A DNA stretch of 64,000 nucleotides, taken from Physcomitrium patens. Taxonomy: Eukaryota; Streptophyta; Bryopsida; Funariales; Funariaceae. The notes beneath the pieces were generated by a model. It was not told the DNA's origin and made no database searches. It worked only from the letters and a program-made list of their open reading frames with translations. The DNA lies in NCBI RefSeq assembly GCF_000002425.4, contig NC_037255.1, positions 12,801,626 to 12,865,625 of the forward strand, given 5' to 3'. Numbering within the stretch: the stretch's first letter is position 1; every line of letters starts with the position of its first letter. The translations under genes and the position numbers were made by a program. Shown one piece after another: positions 26,049-38,047 of the stretch.

Positions 26049-28527
26049 TCTTTCATGTACTTGTTCAAAATAGCGTGACTGTCATAGTAGGGTTTGTCAA
26101 TGTGTACTTCAAAAACTCACACAATTGTGATTGCTACAGTGTATCGGAGCTACCACATTGGACGAATATAGGAAGCATATTGAGAAGGATGCTGCATTGG
26201 AACGTCGATTCCAGCCTGTGTTGGTTCCAGAACCCACTGTTGATGAGACCATTCAAATTCTTAAGGGATTGAGAGAGAGATATGAAATTCATCACAAGCT
26301 GCGTTACACTGATGAGGCTTTGGTAGCAGCAGCACAACTTTCTTATCAATACATCAGGTCCGATCCAGAATTTGAGACTTCAAAAATGTTTGGCTTATGT
26401 TTTATCAGGAGGAAGTAGGTGTTACAGAGGAATGTATGTTATTCGCACTAATACAATTAAACTTCTAAAGAACCAGTACTTGATCTTGGCTTTTTAGCTA
26501 ATTATAGGTGCAGGTACCTTCAATGGGATCTTTCCCTGTGATTAAGCATCATTTGTTTACATGTGCAGTGATCGGTTTTTGCCTGACAAGGCCATCGACC
26601 TGATTGATGAAGCTGGATCACGCGTACGTCTAAGGCACGCTCAGGTAATCTCAATGATGTCTAACAGAGTTCATTACTGGGGTGTTAGTGTATTTATTTG
26701 TAGTCTAGAGTTTTAAGGAGTGACTGGAGAGAATGACAGAACACAATGACAACGATTAGGTTTTTTAGATCACAATGGCATGCAATTTATTGATTTCAGA
26801 ATTTTTGGAGTTTCACGTGCGTATGTTCTTTTTCGCTTTGAACTGTCTCTTATTTTATCTTTGCTGTCGTAAAGATGCTTACTATATGTTGTCTATTTAT
26901 TTGCAGCTACCTGAAGAAGCTAGAGAGCTTGACAAGGAGCTGCGCGGTGTCACCAAGGAAAAGAATGAAGCTGTTCGTGGGCAGGATTTCGAGAAGGTAC
27001 TTGTCTTGTTTACTTTTGCTTATCAGATATAAGCAAGACATACTTTATTCACCAGACCTGTACGTTGAGAGTTTGTTATATATACAACCTGCAAAATTAT
27101 GTTGATGTCGTTATTCGCTTGTTTAAAATATAGGTAAGCCATCCTTTGGGTCGTTTACTCATTTTTCTCTGTATCGTGGTTACTTAAACATTTTTTCTTG
27201 TACAGGCTGGAGAGTTGAGGGATCGAGAAATGGAGCTTAAGGCTCAAATTTCTGCTATTACTCAGAAGGGCAAAGAGCAGATGAAGGCAGAGAGTGAGGC
27301 TGGTGATACCGGTCCTACTGTTGAAGAGTCAGATATTCAGCATATTGTTTCAGCCTGGACCGGTATCCCTGTAGAGAAAGTCTCTAGTGATGAGTCTGAC
27401 CGTTTGTTGAAGATGGAGGATACCCTTCATCAACGAGTCGTCGGGCAGGACGAAGCTGTAAAAGCCATCAGCCGTGCTATTCGCAGAGCTCGTGTTGGAC
27501 TTAAGAATCCAAACCGTCCTATCGCAAGTTTTATCTTCTCTGGACCCACTGGTGTTGGAAAATCTGAGCTAGCGAAGGCTCTTGCCTCGTACTACTTTGG
27601 CTCGGAAGAAGCTATGGTTAGACTCGATATGTCTGAGTTTATGGAGAGACACACTGTATCTAAACTTATTGGTTCTCCACCCGGTTATGTCGGGTACAGC
27701 GAAGGGGGTCAGTTAACAGAAGCTGTTCGCAGGAGGCCGTACACAGTTGTTCTTTTCGATGAGATTGAAAAGGCACATCCTGATGTGTTCAACATGATGC
27801 TTCAGATTTTGGAAGACGGTCGTCTCACTGACAGCAAAGGAAGAACTGTAGATTTTAAGAATACGCTTTTGATTATGACCTCGAACGTTGGAAGCAGCGT
27901 CATTGAGAAGGGTGGCGGTGGCATTGGTTTCCAGTTGGACTACGGTGAAAAGGATTCAAGTTACAACCGAATCAAAAGCCTTGTTAACGAGGAATTGAAG
28001 CAATACTTCAGGCCAGAGTTCTTGAATAGGTTGGATGAGATTATTGTTTTCAGGCAGTTGACTAAACTTGAAGTGAAGGAAATTGCCGACATCATGTTGA
28101 AGGAGGTGTTCGAGCGATTGAAGAAGAAGGAAATTGACCTTCAGGTATGTTTGGCTTTGGAAATCATTAATGCTTATGGTACTTTAATTAAATTAATTAT
28201 TTAATTATGTTTAATTGATATCTTGCATTGAGGCTTTGTTGATTTAGATTACACTGGCCTGTTGTGTTGTGTATGCAGGTTACGGAGCGGTTCAGGGACC
28301 GTGTGGTCGATGAGGGTTACAGTCCTAGCTATGGAGCTAGACCTCTGAGACGAGCAATCATGAGGTTACTAGAAGATAGTATGGCAGAGCGTATGCTTGC
28401 AGGAGAAATTAAAGAAGGTGATTCAGCCATTATTGATGTGGATAGTGAAGGAGGCGTGACTGTGTTAAATGGTACAACAGGATCATCTTCAAGTACAGCT
28501 ATCGAGGCTCCTGCAGGCATCGCCTAA
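24366..28527 (+). CDS. CLPC: ClpC, chloroplast Hsp100 AAA+ unfoldase of the Clp protease
   Basis: Eight coding exons: 24366-24954, 25099-25337, 25476-25877, 26140-26357, 26569-26644, 26907-26996, 27206-28144 and 28279-28527. The sum is 2802 nt (933 aa). Residues 1 to about 85 are Ser/Lys/Arg-rich and fit a transit peptide. Two ClpN repeats follow from MFERFTEKA (about residue 99). D1 Walker A is GEPGVGKT (308-315) with Walker [13 protein letters not shown]-type linker is rich in Glu and Lys ([20 protein letters not shown]). D2 Walker A is GPTGVGKS (651-658) with [14 protein letters not shown]. An IGF loop for ClpP docking lies in the second AAA domain. The protein unfolds stromal substrates for ClpPR and also associates with the TIC import machinery. 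The intron after Gln-Leu-Gln starts GC, and the intron at 25338 starts GTTGGT. An in-frame ATG at 24279 is disfavoured because a leader acceptor lies at 24314. Confidence 0.96.
25878..26139 (+). other. GC-AG intron of ClpC
   Basis: The exon ends GAACTCCAG at 25877 and resumes TGTATCGGAGC at 26140, restoring the conserved [16 protein letters not shown]. There is no GT near the junction, so the donor is GCATGA with acceptor TTGCTACAG. The intron also holds an (AT)n tract at 26015-26044. Confidence 0.85.
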
Positions 28528-29286
28528 TGATCCTTGTAAAATTGAGCCTCTAATTAGGTGACATTACCATCGTCCCACCAGGCCTAGGTATTGCATAGAC
28601 TCTTGAGTTCCTGATGTAAACGGTACCTGAAGTGGACTTGTATTATTACGATAATGTTTGTAAATGTATTCCTTCAACTTTTATATTTCCCGTGTTTTCT
28701 TTTGCTGGTGATGATACACGAGACATGTGAATTTTACCAGGGATTGTTCGTAAGCTAAGGCACTCTTCTTCTTTACGAGAAGAGTAGACCTGTTAAGGAT
28801 TATCGCATGACCAGTGCTTCAAGTGTCATTACCTTGCTTATGATTGGAAAGTCTTTGTACGCTTATCTCAGATACGTTATTGACACAGCTTGAAATGTCT
28901 TGCTTCACCTACAATTCATCTGTGTGTTCATATCGTTCATCAGGATTTTGCAACAGAAGTAAATCTACTAGTGCGAACTAGTCATGGTAGTGTCTCACTT
29001 CCCCAAATGCAATTAAATAATACAAAGTAGATGTTTCTTGATAAGAAATTTGAAAGTACAATGAAAGGTATTAGTGATATAAACCTTATTAATTTCTTTA
29101 GCAAATTTATGACTTATGTTGGGAATGTGATGAATTGGTATAGAGTTCTTGTACAAAACAAAAAGAGGCTTTGAAGGTGTCCAATTTATTAAATGTTATT
29201 TTACAACAGTGACTATAAATAACAAAGATGTTCAATAGTTATACTTATTGAATAAAGAACTCTTTCAGGAAAATTGTAAATTTTGA

Positions 29287-29323
<37 letters not shown>

Positions 29324-32300
29324 GTATTTCTATTGTAATTTATCCAATGTAATTTAAATAGTAATAAAATATTTGCTTAATAATGCAAGTTTTTGTGAAA
29401 CAAATTTATTGAATTAATTTGCAAAAATATCTTTTAGCATCCACGAGGGAGTAGATTAAGTCTAGAAATATGTTTTGCTCATCAACCAATAAAATACATG
29501 CCCATTATTTTGAACTTTGAAAGTGGTGGACAAATAATGAATAATAAATAGAATTATTTGTTTATATAAGTGTTTAAATGTTTAAAAAATAGAACATGTA
29601 ATAAAAATAATTTTCTTAATGTCAAGGTGGTATATTTTGTGTAGAAAATCCAAATATAATGTTGGATAGCAATAAAAGTATTAATCCTCTCAATACATTA
29701 ACTTATTTAGTTATTTTAAATATTTCTTCTATCCTTTGGTTGCTTTGGCCATCGCTACATATCTATTTGTTTTTCATGTGGAGTTTCAATTACAAAAATA
29801 ACAATAAAATAAAATTAGATTTTTCCATGAGCTCTATTTAGATTTACCTTAATGTTAAATAAGTATGTTTCATAATTTATAGCCTTTGGAATTGATTCTC
29901 ATTGATCAAATGCATCGCTGAATTTGGTATCTCTATGACCGCCGAAACCATTGCACATAGAGATATCACACTTATTTAAATAAGTCTTACATTTGATATC
30001 TCTATATTTAATTTTAAAAATTGAATAGAGAGAAAACAATAGAGACCATGGTTTGCATTGAAGGAGTGAACCATGTCTCAAATAAGATCACTAATATAAT
30101 GTCTTCAATAACAATAAGTTTGGTGGTGGTGGTTTTTTTCTTAACTATACACATGATGGTTTTTAGAAAAAAATAGATAAATAGCTATTTTTTCTTTTTT
30201 AAACATCTTTAATGAATTTCTTCATTGATCATTTTTTCCATAAATTAAACATATTAGAAAATATTTATTAGTTGTTGGTTCTTTCATTTGTTTATAAAAC
30301 TATTTCATAAATAGATATAATATTTTGTCATGACTAATATATTTAAGGACAACCACAAATTAAAAATATATCAATAAAAAAAGAAAAAAGAAATATATAT
30401 ATATAATTAAATAAATATAAAAAATATATAATAAAATAAATAAATTAAATATTATTTATATTAAGAAAATAAAGTAAAATATTTTTACTCATAAAATGTG
30501 ATTAGATGGCAAAATCCACAAAATAAATTTTATTTGTAATTTTTTTTTATATAAATTGTTGATATTGTGAAGACAACTATTAACCAACTCTTGGATTTTA
30601 AAAAAAGATTAATGTTTGTATTGTGCTTTACAAGTTTTATAGAATTCATGTAAAAAATTATTGAACATCTTTTTAAAAAATAAAAATATGATCTTTTAAT
30701 TTAGATTTTAATTTTATTAGTATTCAAGGTATTTTCATCCAATTTATACTTTGTCAAATTCAAAATTAAGTGGTTGTGTAGATTAATTTCTTTTACATAT
30801 GTTAAAGATAAATGAACAAAGATAAAAGAGTCTTTTGAAGAAAGAAATGAAAAAGATATGATTAGTAGTCGTTATTACAAGTCAAAGATTGGCCAAGGTC
30901 TATGCATAAATTCTTTCGAATAAAATATAAGCTCAAGCTACATACACATCTTAATTTGATATATACACTGACATTTCATATTGCTATATGCACATCCAAA
31001 AAATATAGATACATATGTATATAATATAGATACACATGTATAAATTGAACAATGACACAATCCATTTTATGTTTATTCTTTTTAATAAGATTGAGTTTTC
31101 TATACTAGAAAAGTGTGGGCTTTTTATCAAAGTGTCGTTGGACTCAAGCACTTAGATTCCACCTCTAATATGTCAAAAGATTAGCAACTATTACTTATAA
31201 GACAATTAGCAATGAATGAGAAATCACTTGTAATTTGAAACAAATTATGTATATAGTGACAGATGGCATGTTTGGATTCTATTGATGAACAACTTATCCA
31301 TACTCATTGTGGCAAATAAAAAGATAGAATGAGATTCACAAACAGACAATGAATAAAAAACTAGCTAGTTTCAAAGTCATTGATGAAATGCTTAATGTTT
31401 GTCAACAATGTTTGTAGCAATTGTTAGTTTGTAGGTATCTATTCACGGTTTTTATGCCAAACCTCAGTAGCCATGGATATGTGCTTGTAATTATTCTTTG
31501 AAACTGCTACAAGAATTGACAAGACATTAAAAATTATTGTAAGAGACATTGGAGGTTTGCTCTGAAAGGTATTATGGATGTATTATACAAGAGACCAAAC
31601 AAAAAGTTAAAAAGAAGAGTTTTAATAAGAAAGCTAATAAAAACTTGATTAAACCAAATGTGTACAAGATCAACACCAAGAAAAGTAAGCTAAAATTCCA
31701 AAAGATAGAGATGTGTTGTTGAGACTAAGTCTCCCTTGAATCTTGACTCCAATATATACTAGGTATTAAGAAGCTTTTTGAAAAGTTTCTATGTTGCTTG
31801 AAGATAAAGTAGCTCTAGAAAGCTTCTCAAATAACTTTCTTAATCCTACTAGAAGTTTTTAGAATCTACTAGAATAGTCTAAGATTTTTTTTTAAATCTT
31901 TTGGAACCTTATAGAATCTAATAAAATATTCCTAAAATATTCTTAAAATCTTCTTGTTGGATATCCATAACACGTTGTTTACTTGATCCTACTTATTGAC
32001 TTGTTTGTGAGATCATTAAAGGGAAGTTGCCACCTCTCTTATTTCCTTCTTCCTATCCTATTCCTTTCCCTCTCTTTTCGCAATTATATCAAGCAGATGG
32101 ATCTACATAAAAACACCCAGTAAATCACAAACCTCCACATTCTTTTGGTGTGCACATAGTAATATGAAGTGTGTGTGCGTATGAAGCAACGTAGGATATA
32201 CTTATGGCTTGAGCCTAAAATATTTTGAAAAAGTATGTATAATAATTCTAAACATTTAGTCAAAACAATAGAGTTGAAAATAATAAAAGACTATTTCTTT

Positions 32301-32408
32301 AACTTTTCGAAAGTAGAATAAAATAATAAATAATAAGTAATAATGATAATTTTATCAAAATACTATTATTTTACAAAGACCAAATGAATGCAATTTTCTT
32401 TGAAGATC

Positions 32409-32450
<42 letters not shown>

Positions 32451-33922
32451 AATTAAAATATCTAAATTACAATGAAAGAAAAATTCTTTACATGTATTAT
32501 AATAAAAGCTATTTCTTTCTATAGCAAAAATTAAGAAAATAGATTAATCATTTTTTGATTGTACATTAGAAGGATATCAAAACAAAAATGGAACTAAATT
32601 ACACTAAAATAGCATTTCTATGTTAAAAATGATTAAAAAAAAATAAAACAAAATAAATTATTATTCTTTTTCTAAAAAGAAGCAAAAATAAAAACCAATT
32701 TGAGAAGAAAAAATAAACAGGAATTGGAATTATGTTATTTAAGAAATGACTTTAATAAAATTACAATAAAAAAAAATTAATCTACTTGCTCATTTTAAAA
32801 TAGAAATTCATTTTGTAAAGTTTCAGAAAAAAAAATCATGGATTCTTAGAGACCAGTGCAGAACTTTAGAATTTATATTATACAACAGGAAAGAGTTAAG
32901 ATTGAATAAATAAACAAATGAATAATTAACAACAATCAAAGATTAAAAATTAAAATAAAATAGCCTTATCAAAAACCCAAAACAAAAATATCCTAAAAAA
33001 ACTCACCAAGCTTTGTCACATTGCCTTTAACTTGAATAACATTAAATATTAGAATGAACACATTTATACTACAACTTACAAATCAGCTTCTTTATAATAA
33101 TTTGAAGAAAAGCAAATTGGTTCCACATATTTTCATCCCTTTCACTTCAATTTGAGAATCAAAGACCATTACAGCTTTAATATTGTTTCCTGTGCTAGGT
33201 CAATTTCTCATAGCAAAACTCATAGATACCTCCATTGAGAAAATATATTATAGGGATTTGTAGAGGACTGTTCCCTACTACCTTCTTTATACTCATCTTT
33301 TACTTGAGAAATTTGAGGAACAAGACAAGCCCATTGAAACAAGTTATCTGCCAAATCCACCTTTAAACATTACCCAGACACCACTTCCTAGGTACTTCCA
33401 CTGCACATTACAGTTCCACCGTGTCAAGCAAAGTCGCAATCAGAAGGGACTCGCTCATCCTGGAGTTAAATGAAATGGACCACTCTTTAAAATTAAAGAG
33501 TGAAACCCAAATTATCATAACGACATCTTCCAACTTCACAAGAGCAAAACCAAGGACCAGCAAGTCTGATAGAAAGTAAGCCCTACAAGATCACACTGAC
33601 CTAAATTTCGATTAGGTTAGACAAACAACGGCGAACAGCAACCAATTTTATCTGTTCAACATCGATAATTTGGTCTCCAGTTTCACAAAAGTACCGTGCA
33701 GACTAATAATCTGTCAGACATATGTACGCACCCAGTAACTGTCATTCTTGAAATGCCCTAACTATAAACTGCATGCTGCACTGCAACGGCCTTCACATCC
33801 GCAGCCCCAGTTTCAGGACTGAACCGTAGATGTGTAGGGACAGTGCAAAAAAAACTCCCAAGGACAAAGTTGCCCACAACCAGCACGCGCATGACTCAAG
33901 CTCCCAAAAGCTATACGTCAAG
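28528..33922. other. AT-rich spacer downstream of ClpC
   Basis: No host gene seen. (AT)n tracts lie at 29290-29319 and 32416-32446. A solo family C LTR lies at 31579-31972. From about 33320 the base composition rises towards the eIF1A copy without a recognisable gene. Short AT-rich frames such as 29659-29841 are probably chance. Confidence 0.5.
31579..31972 (-). repeat. Solo LTR, family C
   Basis: The upper end reads GGATATCCATAACA, the reverse complement of the family LTR start. The lower part matches other copies over ACTTGATTAAACCAAATG and the TATA-like stretch near 31752. No gag or pol flanks it, so it looks like a solo LTR left by LTR recombination. Flanking 5-bp duplications were not recognisable. 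Fossil. Confidence 0.7.
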
Positions 33923-34209
33923 GTGAGTGACGGAACATCGCAAAAACAAAATACATGCAGTCTGAATTCATAAATATCCCACTTCCAGGACTTCCAGGAC
34001 ACCCACTTCCCGGTCCTTCCACCCTATTCCCCAACCACGGACGCCCTGCTACCACATAACTCCACTAAATCGCCCTCCATACTCCATCGCCATGTACACT
34101 TCGCACTTCCGTTCCGTCTCTTCGCAGACCGGGAATCTCACCAACTTGTCCACCAGAGCTTCGTCCCTGTTCCTACGAACATAAACATCATCGACACTTA
34201 GGGTTACCA

Positions 34210-34223
34210 CCCCCCCCCCCCCC
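34210..34223. repeat. C14 tract in eIF1A 3' flank (arm 1)
   Basis: Fourteen C on plus, that is G on the eIF1A sense strand, about 60 bp after the stop codon. The inverted copy has 19. A G-run in the transcript could stack into quadruplex-like structure. Confidence 0.9.
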
Positions 34224-34280
34224 ACCTCCCACGCCCTCCGCTGCGTACGCCCCCAACACAAACCCAGCGTCGCACCCTCC

Positions 34281-34718
34281 TCAAATCTTGTCGATGTCTT
34301 CATCCTCGAATTCCACGTAGTCGTCACCGCCACCGTCTTCCTCATCGTCCATGCCTCCGGCGATACCCTCGTTCAGACGCACGTTCTCGGGCAGCTCGCT
34401 GTACGCCTTCAAAAGCCTGGCCTCGTCCGGCTGGTACTTCAGAATCACGTCCGCCTTGTCGTCCTGGTAATCTCTCAGACCCACCAATATGATGTCCCCC
34501 GACGCAATCCACACCTTTTTGTGCATCTTCCCCCGGATGTGGCAAAGCCGCTTAGTCCCATCGATGCACAGCGCCTCGCACCGCCCGTTCCCGAGCATCC
34601 TCAACACCTGCGCGTACTCCTGCCCATCCTCCTTGAACACCAGCTCCCGCTTCTCGTCCTCCGCCTCGTTCTTTCCTCTCTTCCGGTTCTTTCCTCCCTT
34701 TCCCTTGTTCTTCGGCAT
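34281..34718 (-). CDS. EIF1A: eIF1A translation initiation factor, copy 1
   Basis: Intronless, 145 aa. The basic N-terminal tail is [17 protein letters not shown]. The OB-fold core has [34 protein letters not shown] and [19 protein letters not shown], with a helical extension and an acidic tail ending EDEDIDKI. The factor binds the 40S A site, promotes scanning and start-codon recognition, and its C-tail contacts eIF5B. Length and domain order are complete. The product is identical to the inverted copy at 48938. Outside the arm the upstream flank differs from copy 2 (from 35024), so the two may have different distal promoters while sharing about 305 bp of leader. Confidence 0.97.
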   Translation of the reverse strand: MPKNKGKGGKNRKRGKNEAEDEKRELVFKEDGQEYAQVLRMLGNGRCEALCIDGTKRLCHIRGKMHKKVWIASGDIILVGLRDYQDDKADVILKYQPDEARLLKAYSELPENVRLNEGIAGGMDDEEDGGGDDYVEFEDEDIDKI

Positions 34719-35199
34719 CCTTGCGGCTTCTCCTCACGCCCAAGTGCAACACCAATTCCTCCTCAGACCACCAAATCCTGGGGTGCGTCCACTGGGTCGC
34801 GGTTCGCACACGGATCCGCACTCGCAGCGGGGCTGCACCAAGCCTGAATGAAGCTCCTGGCTGGCTATGGATGGTAGTAGGGCGCAGCACGCACTAAAGG
34901 CACACTCACTCACTCGCACACAGCGAAAGCGGGCCGAGAGGCGGGTGCCTGTGGCCGCGTGAGGAGGACCCGTGACCGTCTTCTCACCCACCGCTAAAAG
35001 CCCTACCGGGTGAACGTGACCGTAAATGATGCTAATGTCGAAGCTTCGTAAAAGAGGATTGGCATGAATCCATATTCCTTACTAAAATTGAATGAAGCAG
35101 AAACCATGGTCTTCAAAGGAACTATCAACTAGTCTGCATGCACGACTTGAAACAGATTCAGAGCTCACCACCAGTATCCAAGGGTGTTGCATGAGTTCC

Positions 35200-35760
35200 T
35201 CAAGATTGAGACGTTGGTGCTTGCCCCAGCTCAGATAACACTCCACAAATGAGATAAACAAGTTGTCTTCGCACCCGACGGCAAACCTCATTTCTTACAG
35301 AAGCTGAGGCAGGTTCCTCGGTGTGGATCACATTGAGATGTCTTAGAGTGACAATCTCATCCTTCCGACCATTTCCCGGCACACTGGATGTAGTGTACAC
35401 ACCTGTTGCAAGCATGGCTTGCTTTTCCAGATCACGCCAAACCTTCGCAACGTTGAAAACAGACATGGACTCAGAGTATCTGCTCGTATAGCTACTGAAT
35501 GCCCTGACTCTAGCGCGAGAAGTTGCAGAATCTCGGAGGGGTAATGTCAACGATGGTCGATAAATTCCCTTGGAATTCCAAATTTTTCTCCAGCATTTCC
35601 CATTCCTGAGAGGATAAAAATCAAGGTTCATGGAGGTGCGCTTGAAATCGTCACCGATCAAGGCCTCATCCCTGTGAGACATGTAAAGTTTCCTGGCTGT
35701 TGGAAGTTTTACACATGCTTCTGTGGCCGGAAAAAAGGGTAACTCATACCTCCTGAGCAC
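35200..35760 (-). CDS. Unrecognised 186-codon frame beside eIF1A copy 1
   Basis: Uninterrupted frame with start at 35760 and stop at 35200, in a stretch of gene-like GC content surrounded by AT-rich DNA. The product is basic and Ser/Arg-rich (SATSRARVRAFSSYTSRYSE; later VRNEVCRRVRRQLVYLICGV) with no domain, signal peptide or motif I recognise. It lies less than 200 bp beyond the end of inverted repeat arm 1, on the same strand as eIF1A copy 1 and upstream of it. It could be a lineage-specific gene, a spliced gene seen through one exon, or chance. No duplicate of it lies beside eIF1A copy 2. Confidence 0.3.
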   Translation of the reverse strand: MLRRYELPFFPATEACVKLPTARKLYMSHRDEALIGDDFKRTSMNLDFYPLRNGKCWRKIWNSKGIYRPSLTLPLRDSATSRARVRAFSSYTSRYSESMSVFNVAKVWRDLEKQAMLATGVYTTSSVPGNGRKDEIVTLRHLNVIHTEEPASASVRNEVCRRVRRQLVYLICGVLSELGQAPTSQS

Positions 35761-36611
35761 TTGATTTCAACAGCTATGACAAAGCATTCATTTCTCAATA
35801 CAACCATCTGCGTAGATCAGCTGAAGTACAACCTACGGAGGTTAAAGGTAGAGCACATGAAAGTTGGCGTACTCCTATCCACCACCATGAGCAGCCAAAT
35901 GCAGGATATGGACTCCAATGTGGCGTCCTGCACAATTGAGTAGACGAATAAACCTCATACGACCAATCCCTGCGGAAAACCCCACTAGAAGCCAAGGTTT
36001 AATAATTCACATGCAAACAAAACGCAAACAGACATACACATGCTCAATCACCCTGGCAATCACAATTCAGCATGAGCTCAACCGTAAACGCCAAGGGCAC
36101 GCTATCACGGGGAAGTTCTCCACATGGAAAGGTAACGGACATGGAGGAGGATACGAAATGGTTGCAGAAACAAGGAGCTGGAGCTTGATTACGGTGGGAA
36201 AGGGTAGGTAAGCAGGGTGTGAGCCTGCGATAGAGGGTCGCAATAGAAGGTAGGTGCACATACCACACTGCAGGTGAGCCCTGCTGGAGAGGGGCTGACG
36301 GCCATGTCCGGCTCTTGGTACATTCCCCGACTTTATTCCAACCAACACGGCTTCCTTAGCTTATATTATAATTGGAGCATCTAATTATAATCCATCACGT
36401 TTTTTTAGATTAAAACTAATTTTTCAAATTTATGTTGCTTAAAAAAAAATTAACAAAAAAAATCAACTAACTTCTCATTCCTACTTTAAGATAATGAATA
36501 ATGCTAACTTTAAGGCTTTTGACTACCATCTTCTTAGATGTTTTATATTTTTTATAAAATATAAAGATGACCACAATCTTTACATTTTGTATTTTAGTAT
36601 TCACATTTATA

Positions 36612-36667
36612 CTAATATAGAAAGTGATTCCTTCAATATTTTCCAAGGAATCACTTTTTATATTAAA
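36612..36667. repeat. Perfect hairpin next to a retroelement LTR
   Basis: AAAGTGATTCCTT (36621-36633) pairs without mismatch with AAGGAATCACTTT (36645-36657) across an 11-base loop. After a small bulge the stem extends with TAATATA/TATATTA. It ends about 40 bp left of the family B LTR at 36707. It could be a tiny inverted-repeat element, a cruciform site or a small RNA hairpin. Confidence 0.7.
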
Positions 36668-36712
36668 TAAATTTCAAATATTAAAAATCATTCTTAGAGC
36701 TTTAGGTGTCAT

Positions 36713-36748
<36 letters not shown>

Positions 36749-37544
36749 CAATAATCACTTAGATAATATGAATAGATAGAAGTTAGTAAAAGTAAGTAAA
36801 TTTAATAATATTTTATGAACAAATTTTTTTGAAGCTTTATAAACATAGATTTGTATTTATACATGTTTATAAATGATTGGTAGGTTAAAAATTTGGCCAA
36901 TAAGTTAGCCATGTGTTGCACATGTTGGCCTCTTATAATAAAAATTGGACATGTGGCACATATATAAGAAACTTGTATTATAAATTAGATATATGTCTTA
37001 CAAGTTGGATACATATTAGAAGTTTTATAAAATAATGCTATATAACTTCTAATTAGATAGTATATATGGAAGAAAGAGTGATGCCTTTCTCACTTTTATC
37101 AGTTCATTTATTGCTTCTAATCTAATTTTAAGAATCTCTAATTATTCTATTCTTTGGCAATAACCATTTCAATTTCTTTTTAAATCTATATACTTATGTT
37201 TTTATTTTTATTTTTATTTTTATTATTTTTTGTCATCTCTCTTTGATACATATTTTGTTTGTTTATATACAATCTTAAAGTTCTTGTCCTTGACAAATTA
37301 AAAAGACAACACTTACAATATTATTTTTTTATTTTTTTATTTTTTTTGTCTTGATTAAAAGTAAATTATTCCTTCTTTTTTTTGATTAGATATAAGCATA
37401 TTAGAAGTTATAAATTATCCACTTCTAAATTGATATTAATTTCAAAAAATATTTGTTCAATTTTCTACTTACTTCAAGCAATATTAAACATATTCTTTTT
37501 TATTGTACTATTATAACAAAACTTGTTGAAATGAAGAGTATAAT

Positions 37545-38047
37545 TGGAACAAGACTAAACTATCTCAAAAACCCAAGATCTTTCCAATCCATAACAATAT
37601 AAGGCCTCTTCACAAAATAGGACAAAACAAGCCATAAAAAAATTGAACCAAAGTAAACAATATAAGACATGAATGACAAAATTGAGCAAACAAAAACAAA
37701 ACAGAACAAATCTAAACAAAAAGATGCAAAACCAAATTTTATTAAGAGAAAGGGTCTAAAGCCATACCTGACCTGATATCCCAAAAGGCCTTAGCTTGTC
37801 CTATTTATACCTTGTCCCACCACCCAAGTCTTTCTAGTATATTCCTAGGTAGTGACTTCCACCTAGATAACCGCCTTAAACTCTTTTTCTAAAAGGTTCC
37901 ATGATAGGCTCCATCTAAATAACTGCCTTAAATTCTTTCAGAAATGTTCTATGATAGGTCCTACTTAGTCCACTAACCTAACTTCAATTCTAGAAACTTC
38001 TATGGTTCTAATTATCTATATAATTATTTTATCTATACCCTATTACA
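37545..38047 (-). repeat. Solo LTR, family A, inserted in family B copy 2 gag start
   Basis: A 503-bp match to the two LTRs of the family A element (38946-39447 and 45929-46430). It is flanked by ATAAT and ACAAT. At the matching position the undisturbed family B1 copy reads GCAAT (near 56492), which supports a 5-bp target-site duplication. Fossil. Confidence 0.85.

Larger units (their letters stand above)
33923..35023. repeat. Inverted repeat arm 1 (eIF1A duplication, 1101 bp)
   Basis: Reverse complement of 48633-49738. In my by-eye comparison the arms differ only in a C tract (14 C at 34210-34223 against 19 G at 49433-49451, exactly the 5-bp length difference) and one base near 33952 (A/T pair here, G/C in arm 2). 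Similarity stops abruptly at GTGAGTGACG (33923) and at ACGTGACCGT (35023). Confidence 0.92.
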
